64,000 nucleotides of DNA. It comes from Cubamyces lactineus. Its lineage: Eukaryota > Basidiomycota > Agaricomycetes > Polyporales > Polyporaceae. Location of the stretch: contig JACDTU010000016.1 of the NCBI GenBank assembly GCA_022376465.1, positions 913,051-977,050 of the forward strand. The letters run 5' to 3'. Every line of letters starts with the position of its first letter. Positions within the stretch are counted from its first letter, which is position 1. The position numbers and the translations under genes were made by a program. Under the pieces are notes generated by a model. It did not search any database, was not told the origin of the DNA, and saw only the letters and a list, made by a program, of their open reading frames with translations. This document shows, piece by piece, positions 42,315 through 52,500 of the stretch.

Positions 42315-42733
42315 TGTTACGACGCTCAGTACGTCACGGTCACCCAGTTTCCTTTTCCTCTCTCTCTCCCTCGTGCCTCCGTTACGCCACGTCATCCGTT
42401 CCCATGCCACGTCACCCTTTCCCACCGGTTCACACGGCTGTTGTATTACTACCCTATCACCTTCCGCCACGTCATCGCCACATCATCTGTATTCCCGGCC
42501 CTGACTCTACGTAGTTATACTGGACTCTCACGGTACGTGGCGCCTACGTGGCGCTGACGTGTCCATGTCTCTCTTCCTGTATTTAAGACCAGAGGATCCA
42601 CTCGGAATCCTCAGCTCGACCTGGTTATCCATTGCCTATTCCTCGGAACCTCTACTCGACTCGAACTACTGGAGACCTCTGGTCCGATCCCTAGGACGTC
42701 GCTCGCCGTGACCGATCTAGGCTCGTCGTAACA
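42315..42733 (+). repeat. LTR 4 (3' LTR, outer right end)
   Basis: 419 bp, TGTTACGACG to CGTCGTAACA, carrying the GGACGTCGCTC variant shared with LTR 2. It is followed directly by GGGGA (42734-42738). Confidence 0.92.
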
Positions 42734-42738
42734 GGGGA
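42734..42738. repeat. Target-site duplication GGGGA, right of the block
   Basis: Matches 27403-27407. Confidence 0.88.
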
Positions 42739-43170
42739 TGTCATTGACATGGCTTGCTCCCACTGGCACTCTCTTATGATGGTATGGCGTAGAGTAGTAC
42801 TGGCGAGCTCAAGGTATGCACTCTCATGATCGAAGTTCGCTACTGGGTCGACCTCTACTGGAACAGAAGTCGCTGAGGGATCACCCATGCCTGTAGCTGG
42901 GCGGCCGGCCATGGCAGCCTCAGTATGACATATGATTGTATTGCTGTGACCTGAGCTAATCCTTCTCGGGGCTTTTAAAATACGAAAGACGTACCCGACC
43001 TCACTACAACCTTTGGAGGGACATTCATGCATATCCAAGAGCTGCGCAAGCTGAGTAACACTCTGATTCTTGGCAGGCACCTTCACATCGTGAGCTCGTG
43101 CAATATTTCGGAGCTGGTCAACCAGCCAGTAAGTAATAAGCGGCCAAATATTGTGCAGGAGGCCAGTCAT
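42739..43170 (-). pseudogene. Helitron-like relic, upstream part (minus strand)
   Basis: A minus-strand frame with LVDQLRNIARAHDVKVPAKN, then LAQLLDMHECPSKGC. This is a SAP-like helix pair plus Cys motif of the kind I associate with the N-terminus of basidiomycete Helitron-type proteins. It runs into the retrotransposon at the GGGGA site and continues in frame at 27407. Assignment is from memory of the family and has not been searched. Confidence 0.5.
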
Positions 43171-44771
43171 TACCAGATCTCCAGCCTCAACATCATCGCT
43201 TCGACCATAACGTACATCCCTAGTGCGAACCTAAAGTGAAACATGTTGTCTATGTGAGCAGCAGTGATAGAGCGCGGTACCGGAGTTAAGCGTCCATCTA
43301 CAACAGAGCAATAAGTGGCGGAGACAGCTGCGTATTGCATACATCCATACAGCGGTATGAGAAATTCGTGCATAGCATACAACGGCAATAGCGCGAGAGC
43401 GCAGTTATGGCATACAACATCAATGGCGCCAGAGCGCAGAGGAGTAACAGGGCAGAAACAACAGTATGAGCACGCTGGTGGCATGTTTTACAACTCACAC
43501 GTACACTGTGATGCCCGAGCCTCAGAGAGTACCGCGTTAGAACCGGATTCCACCGCGGACAGTGCCGAACCATTTAAACGGCTACGTCAACAAAACGGGA
43601 AAACCAGAAGCACAGAGGCCTACCAGTTGATATGTTGCCGCATGCAATACCGACTGGTAAGCTCGGACGCATCCCTATATATCAGATGAGTAGCTGATAT
43701 GGAGGAATGAAGGAGGGCTCACCCATCGCGACCGAACTCGATGGGCCAGGAACAGACGGCGTGAATCGCAGGCGATGTGTGCACGATGTGTGCACCTCTC
43801 TACACCGGGCTTGTTTACACCGTGACAGAGGGTAGCGCACCTACCTCAAACACAGGGCGCACCAGGAATCCCAATACAGGCTGAGATAGATGGCAACGAA
43901 GGCGGAGACTGTGCGAACATGACGGTAGAAGGAAGACAAGTGGGAGAAGCGTGGGAGCCACGTTCAACAAAACTTATGTCTCATGCACGTGATCGTTACA
44001 GCACTTAGTCACAGAAGAGCGAGCGTTCATGCGTGACGTGACGGTCACTGAGGACGTGATTCTGCCCCCTAAGACCTGTCCAACTACGTAGTCCAGGAAT
44101 CGTCTTCTTCGCAAACTGTCGCTCTGCTGCACTAGCCACCTCATCCAAAGAGAATCATATTCTAGCAGCGCAAACTTAGAACTGTAGCTAAATACTGACT
44201 TGTGCTCCCGCTCAACGTGTACAAGACCATCCATTCAAGTTGCCATACGGTGACTTCCGTGTGCCTCCCGGCCCAGGTGCGCTTTGCCCGTCTACGTACT
44301 ATTGACTTATCCGACATATGAGTCTTCTCGTTCTCGCCTGGTATCCGCATGCACTTAGGAAGCGAATCTGAAACTTTTTTAGCGGTACGCTCCTTTTTTG
44401 CGAAGTTCTACTCGCTGTGGACATCCTACAACGGAGTACTACGTCGAACGAGCCACGATCGAACCGTCCATGATGATACAAAATGTCCCCTGGAGCGTTC
44501 ATCAGCACCACCTCACTTTCTCTCTAGTTACGAACAGCCGTAAACAGTGTACAAGCCAGCATGCCAGGTACGATCTTACGCGACCTCTAGAAATAGGCGG
44601 TGACTGATTCGATATCACGCTTGTACGAGTGTAACAGCCCTCCAGCCCTTGGGATTACACATGACTCGCTCGTTGAAAGCCTGCGTGATAGCCTAATTCT
44701 ATCAACATGTCTCCCAGTCGAGATATTGTATGCAATCACTCACCTCCAGCACTCGATAACTAGGCTCGCAC
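43171..44771. other. Intergenic, no gene recognised
   Basis: Low-complexity and short open frames. A degenerate repeat of GCATAC and GCGCGAGAGCGCAG/GCGCCAGAGCGCAG motifs occurs at about 43330-43440. It may be further remains of the relic element. Confidence 0.45.
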
Positions 44772-46121
44772 TCACAGTTGCCGTCGTCCAGGATGCCCAT
44801 CCAGTGCTGCTCCACAGTCTATCGGATTTCGCGCAGCGCTGCCTCGGGGTGCTCCGTAGTGCTGCTCGTCATCATGGCCATTTTCATACGGGTGCAGTAG
44901 CATCGCGGGCGGCGCGTTGTAGGGCGAGGTACGGTTTAGGCTCATGCCCAGGACGCCAACATCAACCGCCATCGTAGAAGCCGGGTAACCGTATGTCACT
45001 CGTCTGGGCGCGTCATAGCTTTCGCCGGTAGTCGTTGGTGGCCGAGAGAATGTACCGTGGGCTGCGTCTGTGTATGAACTCGAACAAAGGTGAGCGTGAC
45101 TTCCTGCCCTTCCGTTCTCGAGACGACTGTCGAGATAGCAGTCGTCGCCGTCAACAAAGCCAGGGGCGCGAATGCCATTCGCGGGCGCACGGGCGAACCT
45201 CCTGGCTCGACGGTGACGGATGGCGTTCTTGACGATGGCGGTAACGATAGCGACCATGGCGAGGCCAACGAAAGTGAAGGCAGTTGCAGCGGCGATCGCG
45301 TCTTGGGAGGAGCTACAAAGCGAGTTAGAGACTGTTGGCAAAAACACGAGATATAGATGGAGTCGAGCGCGAGATACTGCTGGGGACGTGCGGCCCCAGC
45401 TGGTGAATGTGTATCTGGAGGAACGGCGAGGAGAAGAGCCGACTCGATTTGCAAGAAGGACCTCACTATTTCAAAGAGCCTATTGTGCTGCCTGTATCAA
45501 AGGAATGGTCCGTAGGCGATGCGAACACGGCAGACGAGGTGGTCTGCGAGGTGGTCTGCCCGTTTGAAACGCTATTATCAAGCAAGGTAGACTGGTTGGG
45601 GGCAGTATTCGTCGTTGAACCCTCGTTGACGATCCTCTGCCCAGTCGTAGTATCTGTGCTGGTAGCGGTCTCTGTGTTTGTCGCAGGATTGGGCGCGGTA
45701 TTGGTGGCAGGATGGGTATTGGTGGCGGTATTGGCCACAGTACTGGTGCGGATGGCGGTAGAGGTGCGTATGATAGTTGCGGTGTGTTGTTTTATGGCAC
45801 TGTCTGTGGCAATACTGGTCGCAGCGCTAGCATTGGCATCAGTGCTGGGGGAGCTACTAAAGCTGCTTCCCAAAGTAGCGTTCAGAATGCGCGGGGTCTC
45901 ACTCCGAGGAGGTGTGTTCGATGGAGTAATTCTGACAGCATATTTGTAGTCACTGAGACGGGCAGAATTATATAGGACGTACGCAACGGTGAAAGTAGAG
46001 ACCGCATGAGGAAATCCGAGCGGATCAGTGGAGAAGACGGCTACAACGGATACGCATGTGAGTTTTAAATGCGGAAAAAACGAACGAGATCGAGGAGAAC
46101 ACACTCACTAGAGAGAGACAT
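44772..46121 (-). CDS. Single-pass membrane protein with Ser/Thr-rich ectodomain
   Basis: Proposed exons on the minus strand are 46121-46109, 46040-45467 and 45312-44772. Introns are 46108-46041 (GTGAGT...TTGTAG) and 45466-45313 (GTGAGG...TTTGTAG, with CTAAC just upstream of the acceptor). The sum is 376 codons, frame kept. Layout: a short N-terminus, a long Thr/Asn/Ser-rich stretch typical of O-glycosylated stalks (TNTHPATNTAPNPATNTETA), one membrane helix (AFTFVGLAMVAIVTAIV), a basic stop-transfer (RHRRARRFAR) and a cytoplasmic tail rich in Pro/Tyr. This resembles cell-wall stress sensors in architecture. No signal peptide is visible, so the first exon may be further upstream. The splicing model is inferred. 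Confidence 0.6.
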
Positions 46122-46392
46122 AGCAGCAGAGGAAAGCGAAAGGAGAGGGAGCTGTGCGTGGGGCAAAATAGCTTGAACAAGCGTGTAATTGTCCAGCTCT
46201 CGTCGAGCAAACAGGTGACATAACAAGGGCAACAGCCAAGTCAAGCTTCCTTAGCCAACTTCCCTCACAGATGGAGAGGACACAGACAAGGAGAATGGGG
46301 ATGCTCGCCGTCGTTGTCGATAGCGAGCTCGCAGGAGGGAGATGGGGGAGGTAGACGATTCGAGCTACCACGAGCAAAGCGAGCGACATGTA

Positions 46393-46530
46393 GATAACAA
46401 GCATGAGGAGCTGTCTAGGTTCAGGGACATCTATCCCGATGAGTTCCTCATGATTGATGCGGACAACGCGAGCAACATGCTCGAGACCTTCCTTCGCGAT
46501 GGAGAAGCCCTTGCGTTGGGGCAAAGGAGT
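46393..46530 (+). pseudogene. Relic of a HET domain
   Basis: One frame reads DNKHEELSRFRDIYPDEFLM, then IDADNAS and FLRDGEAL. This aligns with EDKHRELAKMRDVYLRAFL, IDAANAS and FLHDGLPL of HET2. Only this central ~45-codon piece of the HET domain survives, upstream of HET7. Confidence 0.82.
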
Positions 46531-46999
46531 GTGCGTGTCTCTCCAAGACACCCTAACGGGAGTGTGCATCGCGGTAAAAGCATCGTCTGCGTTCTGGCTA
46601 TTCAAGATACATGTGGACGATGCGGCCGTGCGCGAGCCCTATTGCCACATGAATGACATCTCCATAGGGTGTTGTGGCAATTGAGTGCTCACCGAGTCTT
46701 ACTACGTCGATGTGAAAGAGCATTTGTGAGATCTAATATCGTACACAGATAGACGACGTCGAGGCGGTGGTCAAGCTAAGGACGGATTGCATGGGCGCCT
46801 GTGACTGTATGTTGGCGCTTGGGACCGCTTGATCGGTTATGTAACCGGACTACTTTAAGCCCCCTTCCTCCTCCTCCTCCTCCTATAACTGCTACTACGC
46901 ACCGTCATTTCGCGGACAGACCGCAGGCTCTTTCGTCTACACAGAACACCCTACAGGCCTTCGTGTCAATCCATTCTAGACATTCGCCGCTTTTTCACC
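46531..46999. other. Upstream region of HET7
   Basis: No gene. A CCT-trinucleotide run (six units) lies near 46866-46885. Confidence 0.5.
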
Positions 47000-49296
47000 A
47001 TGTCTTCTGAGCGTCGGCCCTTCAATACTAGCAGCGATATCGAGCTGCCGCCTGGGCCAGTGAATGTCTGCACGCGCTGCTGGAAAGGCGTCGTTGCGGC
47101 ACACTTTGGGCTTTGGAGTGATCCAGTCGAGAAAGCTTTGGACAATATAGATGGCCCAAGGTGGACAGGCGGGTACGAATACTCGATCACAGAAGCTGAG
47201 TGGAACGCTTGCAGGAACTCGCTCTGTCGCTGGGGCAAGTTCATCCAGAGGGAGGTCTTCGACCTATACGCGCGGCTTCGAGGCTTTGAACAATATCAGC
47301 AGTTCGAGGACTTTGGGCCTCCATGGCATTATCGAATTGGGACTCCATCCCCTTTGACGTCGGGTAAGGCGAGTTCGATTATAATCGTGGTGAACGACTA
47401 TCCCGAGATCACCCTCGGGGTGTTCGCACATTTAGGTATGCAACAGAGCGTGTGTTCACATTCGCCACTCTGACACGATTTCGATGGCACATAGATGACC
47501 CTGCTGCTGCCTGGATTGAAGGCCGGACACGGAATCCATTCATAGGGCGACCCGATGTATTGGCCACGGCGAGGTCCTTCGTTGATAACTGCGTGCAGAA
47601 TCACGAGCGCTGCAGAGTTTCTTCAAGCATTTCCGAGTCGGCATCTCTGCCTACTCGACTCATAGACTGCTCTGATTTGCAGTATCCGCGCATCGTGGTT
47701 ACGGACGGCTGGGACAAGCATGTGCCGTACGTCGCGCTTAGCTACGTTTGGGGAGGGGAGCAACCGCACCGCACGACCGAGGCCAACCTCCCTTCTTACA
47801 TGAACGGCATCGATCTCTCGCTCCTCCCTCAGACAATTCTAGACGCCATCCACGTTACTCGCACTGCTCTGGGCGTTCAATATCTCTGGATCGACAGTTT
47901 GTGCATCATCCAAGATTCGCGGGAGGACAAGCAACGGGAGCTGGCGAAGATGCGAGACGTCTATCTCCACGCGTTCCTTACTCTCGACGCAGCCAACGCG
48001 CAGAGCGTATCTCAGGGCATCTTGCATGATGGAGAACCCCTTGGCAGCTCGACGGCGATACCGTTCGTCTGTCCTCCACGCTTTGGACAACACGAGCTAC
48101 TAGTTGGCTCAATCTACATTTCCAGCCCGCTTGGCTACGACCACAACATCAACCCTTGGTCGTCCGATGCATTACGTTCCTCGCAGTACATTTTTACAGG
48201 GAAGCGCGCATGGTGCCTGCAGGAAGCGCTACTTTCCGGACGTCGCCTGCTCTTCACAACCCTTGACCTCCAATTTCGGTGCCGATCCTCAACTGAACAC
48301 GTCGGTGGACCGCGCGGCCGTCCTTTCATCGGATATCAAGACGTCACACCTCCCGAACCCATCCTCATCCATCCTGTTTCGACTCCCTTGCCTGGATCGG
48401 ACGATTGGGCGAACATACACTTCGTCTGGCAGAACATCGTCGAAGACTACATGCGCCGCTTCCTCTCTTACCCATCCGACCGACTCGTTGCATGCGCGGG
48501 ACTCGCCGAACTGTTCGGGCGCACGTTACGCTCGGAATATCTTGCCGGACTGTGGAAGGACAGTCTTCTCTACGACCTTCTCTGGTACACGAGAGGTGAG
48601 GGTAACGTGCAATGTGGAGACGACCGTGCTCCATCGTGGTCATGGGCTGCCAGTGCGGGAGGAGGTCCCGTCAGGTATGAGCGTTACAAGGCGCCTCTCG
48701 GAACGGTGTCATACGTACAGCTCGCGGAGGTCGGAGAGTGCGCTGTCGTCTTGGAGGACCCGGTACTACGATTTGGTCCCGCTACGGCTGGATTTCTCAT
48801 GCTCCACGCACCTCTCATCGGCCCATACAGGAAGCGCACTCCCTTCAACTCGTCAGGCTTCCCTACACGAGTAGTCCTTGAGCGGACTGTGGGACAGCGT
48901 GGCGATGAATCCGGAAAGCAGTATGACCATGAGCATACTGACGTCGCTGTGGCTGATCAGACACCTTTCCTCGACACCTTCCGGGTGATCGTGCCGTATA
49001 TGGACCGCGCCTATGCACCCGAGGAGGAACTCGGTGGCGTGTGGCTTGTTCCTCTAGTCTACCACAACCCACGTCGAGAGGACACCATGTCGTCCCTGCA
49101 GTGTCTTGTAGTCGCTGAGGCACGGGCAGGCACCGGTCCAGATTGTACGCCAGACGAGCGGGAAGGCCCAAGGGTATTCAAGAGAGTAGGGTACCATTGT
49201 GCATATGAGAGGAGCGATTATCAGTTTGTAGGCGAGCTACATCACAAGATTGACGGACAGTGGACCTTCCCTCGCACAGAGATAAAACTTGTGTAA
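47000..49296 (+). CDS. HET-domain protein 7, with Cys module
   Basis: Exons are 47000-47435 and 47495-49296; the intron 47436-47494 (GTATGC...ACATAG) is phase 1. 745 residues. The start ATG 47000 is in a good context (TCACCATG) and the module follows with no long extension. The module has C24-x2-C27-W, WTGGYEY and C71-x4-C76. HET starts near residue 224 (YVALSYVWGGEQPHRTT), with YLWIDSLCIIQDS and KQRELAKMRDVYLHAFLTLD. A one-residue insertion (VTRTALGVQ) occurs between DAIH and YLW. The protein ends TEIKLV. It groups with HET1 and HET2 (DDPAAAWIEGRTRNP), although separated from them by the retrotransposon block. Confidence 0.9.
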
Positions 49297-49684
49297 TTCT
49301 ATGGGGCGCCGCGCGTTGTTTGAAATGACGACTCGAACGAATGACGCATACGTCCGACAGCCGTCGTGCCAAGCACAGACGGACTATAGCTCGTCTGGGT
49401 ACATGACCGTCGGCCCAACCTGCCCCCAGACTCTCCAGCGTGCGCCTGGCCACTGCCCATGTAGTGTCGTAGTAATGTGCTGTGCACTGGTCGTCAGTTT
49501 GCCCGCCACACGCTACGACCTCATCCTAATAGCATCGCCCTGCGCGGGGCGGGGATGAAGCCAGTACGCATTGCCTCATTCACTGCCATGCACGAGATCA
49601 TGGCAATTCGTTCGAACATGCTAAGCTCTGTGTTAACCCACTAAACTCTCCCGATTACTCCTGCCGCAGGTCCTTCCCTCACTC
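49297..49684. other. Intergenic between HET7 and HET8
   Basis: No gene recognised. Confidence 0.5.
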
Positions 49685-51911
49685 ATGACTCTGACGCACA
49701 GGACATCCCGTTCGGTATGTCCATCCTGTTGGCATGGCCCAGCGGCGGCACAATATGGGATCCTCGCCGACCCGCTCGTCGAAGTCCCGGATAGTGACGG
49801 CTGCTCTCGATGGACGGGAGGTTATGTGTATTCAGTCTCTCCAGCAGCGTTGCTCTTTCGGGCATGCTATGGCTGCGCTTGGTGTACGATACTCGTACGT
49901 CTTTGCCGTACTTTCGGAAAACAGAAGGGCGTGGACTGGCCTTATCGTCCGTTGCGCGTTCGTATCGGGAACTTGTTTCGTGAATGCGACCTGCAAGACA
50001 CCTGGGAGGCGGGTACCGCCAGCTTCGCAGTCATCCTGAACGACATTCGGATGCGAAGGACCTTCAGCATCTATACTTGCGCAGGTATATCATAACAGCG
50101 TCCTTCGTCGTGTCGGGCTGCAGGACTCACTCTGCCGTTCGTGTAGATGACCCAGCATCTTCATGGCTCCCAGAACGGTGCGCGAGCCTTAGCATCGCCA
50201 ATTCCGGCTCTCTCCGCGCTCTCCGTCAAGCCAAGAGTGCCGTTGATAAGTGTATGCGCGAGCACGACCGCTGCAAAGCAACCTCGATGCACCCTCTCGG
50301 TCATGCTACTCTCCCGAGGCGCCTTGTCGACTGCTCCGACCTCACAAGACCGCGCCTCATCGAAACAGAGACGGGCGCACAGGGCACATACGTCGCGCTC
50401 AGCTACGTATGGGGCGAAAGTCAGCCGCACCAGACGACCACGGCGAACATGCGTACCTACATGGACGGTATGGACCCCGTACAGCTCCCACAGACCATCC
50501 GAGACGCCATCTTCGTTACGCGCATCCTCGGGTACCGTTTCTTGTGGGTAGACAGCTTGTGCATCGTGCAGGACTCGGTAGAAGACAAACACCGGGAACT
50601 GCGTGCGATGCGGAACGTCTATCGCGAGGCGGTCCTTACGATCGACGCTGCCAGTGCGGCGAAGGTCAGCGATGGTTTCCTCCAGGCGCGACAGCCGCTC
50701 CTGAGCGCAGAGGCCCTTCCTTTCATCTCGCCGTGCAGCATACAAGGCCAAAAAGACTCCTCGATTAGAATTGGAACTATCTACCTTGCAAGAGCCCGCA
50801 TCTGCGTGAGGGCTCGGGATAGCGTCGTCACTACTAACAATCCGTGCGGCTGCCAATGGGAGACGCGGCCGGATCCAGGTCAGACGGGGCGCCGCGCGTG
50901 GTGCCTTCAAGAGGGTATAATGTCGTGCCGCTCGCTCGTCTTCACTACAAACGCTGTCCAGCTCCGCTGCCAGACTGCTACACAAACTGTCGGCGGGACG
51001 TACCATGCCACCGTTCTCGATCCAACGCGTCTTCCAGACCTCCTCCTGTCTCCTCATCTACGACGTGCGCGCGAAGACTACAGCGCGTCGGAATTGACGC
51101 AGGTGCACGAAGCGTGGCGGAGTATCGTCCAAGACTACACACGTCGCGCCCTCTCTGAGCCCTCGGACAAGCTCGTGGCGTGTGCAGGACTGGCGGAGGA
51201 ATTCGCGCGTGTCCTGCGGTCTGAGTATCTTGCCGGGCTATGGAGAGATAGTCTCTTGAGGACTTGCTATGGGTTCGCTCCTCCCGGAATCTCCCTCGCC
51301 CCTTGTATCGTGCGCCGTCGTGGTCTTGGGCTTCGGCGGACGGAGAGGCAGCGTGGCTCTCAGGTGATCCGTCGGATTTGTTGGAGACCCTAGTGAGAGT
51401 GGTCGGGTGCACGGTCATGCTCCAACAGAAGACGCTGCCGTATGGTCAAGTCGTGGATGGCTCGCTCGTCCTCCGTGCGATGCTGTATCCATGTGGCAAG
51501 CGACGCGCGTGCAGAGAAGACGACAAACGGGCTTTGGTACTCCGTGGTGCTCCGACGGGTTTACATCCGCTGCGGGCCACGGGCAGCTTTACGAGACCAC
51601 AACATAACGATCTACCCGCATCGACGACGCTATTCGGTGTGCGTACACCCTTCGTTCAGTTTGATAGCGCAGAAGACGACACGGACGACGGGTACCTCTG
51701 GGCTGTCCCATTTCGGAGGACGTCTCGCATGTTCTATGGACCACGCACGGAGGGCCTGCTCGTTGCCCGTGTCCAGAACGAGAGCCTGGAAAGTATGAGT
51801 AAACGACGGTTTCGGAGGGTGGGATACTTCGTTGTGGAGGAGGCGGAGATACGAGCAATGGGGTGGGATATCGAAGAACGACCTCGATCCGAAGAGATCG
51901 AGATGATATGA
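49685..51911 (+). pseudogene. HET-domain protein 8, frameshifted
   Basis: Exons are 49685-50084 and 50147-51911; the intron 50085-50146 (GTATAT...GTGTAG) is phase 1. The module is present with C12-x2-C15-W and WTGGYVY, but the second pair is C61-x2-C64 instead of C-x4-C. HET starts near residue 215 (YVALSYVWG), with FLWVDSLCIVQDS and KHRELRAMRNVYREAVLTID. At about 51260 the frame breaks. Paralogs read DSLL-x-DLLW; here one base is missing after CTCTTGAGG, and DLLW plus APSWSWAS continue in the other frame to 51911. Restoring one base would give a length divisible by three, so it is a single recent lesion or a sequencing error. The C-terminus is EEIEMI. It is closest to HET5. Confidence 0.86.
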
Positions 51912-52500
51912 GCGCACGGGGAAGGTTGTCGTGAACAAGAGTAGTAGCAGCGTCACATTATAGCCTCGAGCATGTTCTACCTGCAGTCAGTTTGCTTCAT
52001 TAACGCGGGAGAAAACAGACAGAGACATGCCTGGGAACTATACATGGTGCTCATCCGCGTTCCGGGCAATGCGTGATTTCCTCACGGGTGGCTTGAGGCA
52101 CAGCAAGGAGCCTCGCCGTTGGATGCGGGTGTTACTACGTCGTAAATCCGGTACATGCTGCTGGATTATGCCGTATGGATGAATACGTCGGGCTCAGCGG
52201 AGATATTGGACCTTGTAGTGATGAAAGCGTACCCAATGAAATTATGAGGAGCAAGATGTAGTGACTGCGCCGAAGCTCATACGGTGCGTAGCGCGACTCG
52301 CAACAAACGTCCAGAGCTGTAGAGAGTATATAGAGTATATAGAAGAATCTACACGGCGGTTGAGCATCTACTTACCCAAGTATTAGACACGTTATTACAG
52401 AGACGCGAGTTTGCCTTACCCTCCGAATACTGGCAACCGTCGTCCACGGCCTCGGTGAGATGTGAACAACCATATATATGTGGATTACAGCACCGAATCT
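51912..52500. other. Intergenic, no gene recognised
   Basis: Short open frames only. A small direct repeat AGAGTATAT lies near 52322-52340. Confidence 0.45.

Larger units (their letters stand above)
27408..42733. mobile_element. Nested and inverted pair of Ty3/gypsy chromoviruses (15.3 kb)
   Basis: Four 419-bp LTRs, in order + (27408), - (27900), + (35074) and + (42315), bound two nearly identical internal regions: 28319-35073 reads minus and 35493-42314 reads plus. Outer flanks carry GGGGA. Inside, GCGGC (27895-27899) and its inverse GCCGC (35069-35073) mark the duplicated target of a second insertion. The simplest history has three steps. Outer copy C inserted at GGGGA. Copy D then entered C's leader at GCGGC in minus orientation. 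Recombination between D's 3' LTR and C's 3' LTR finally inverted everything between them. Each element is about 7.66 kb. The family is placed by RT, integrase and a C-terminal chromodomain. Confidence 0.9.

Noticed and set aside
45407..45949. 180-codon plus-strand frame rich in Val/Ala, resembling a membrane protein
   Set aside because: It is antisense to the Thr/Asn-rich exon of the minus-strand gene; reverse-complemented ACN/GCN codons give GTN/GCN runs that mimic hydrophobic helices.
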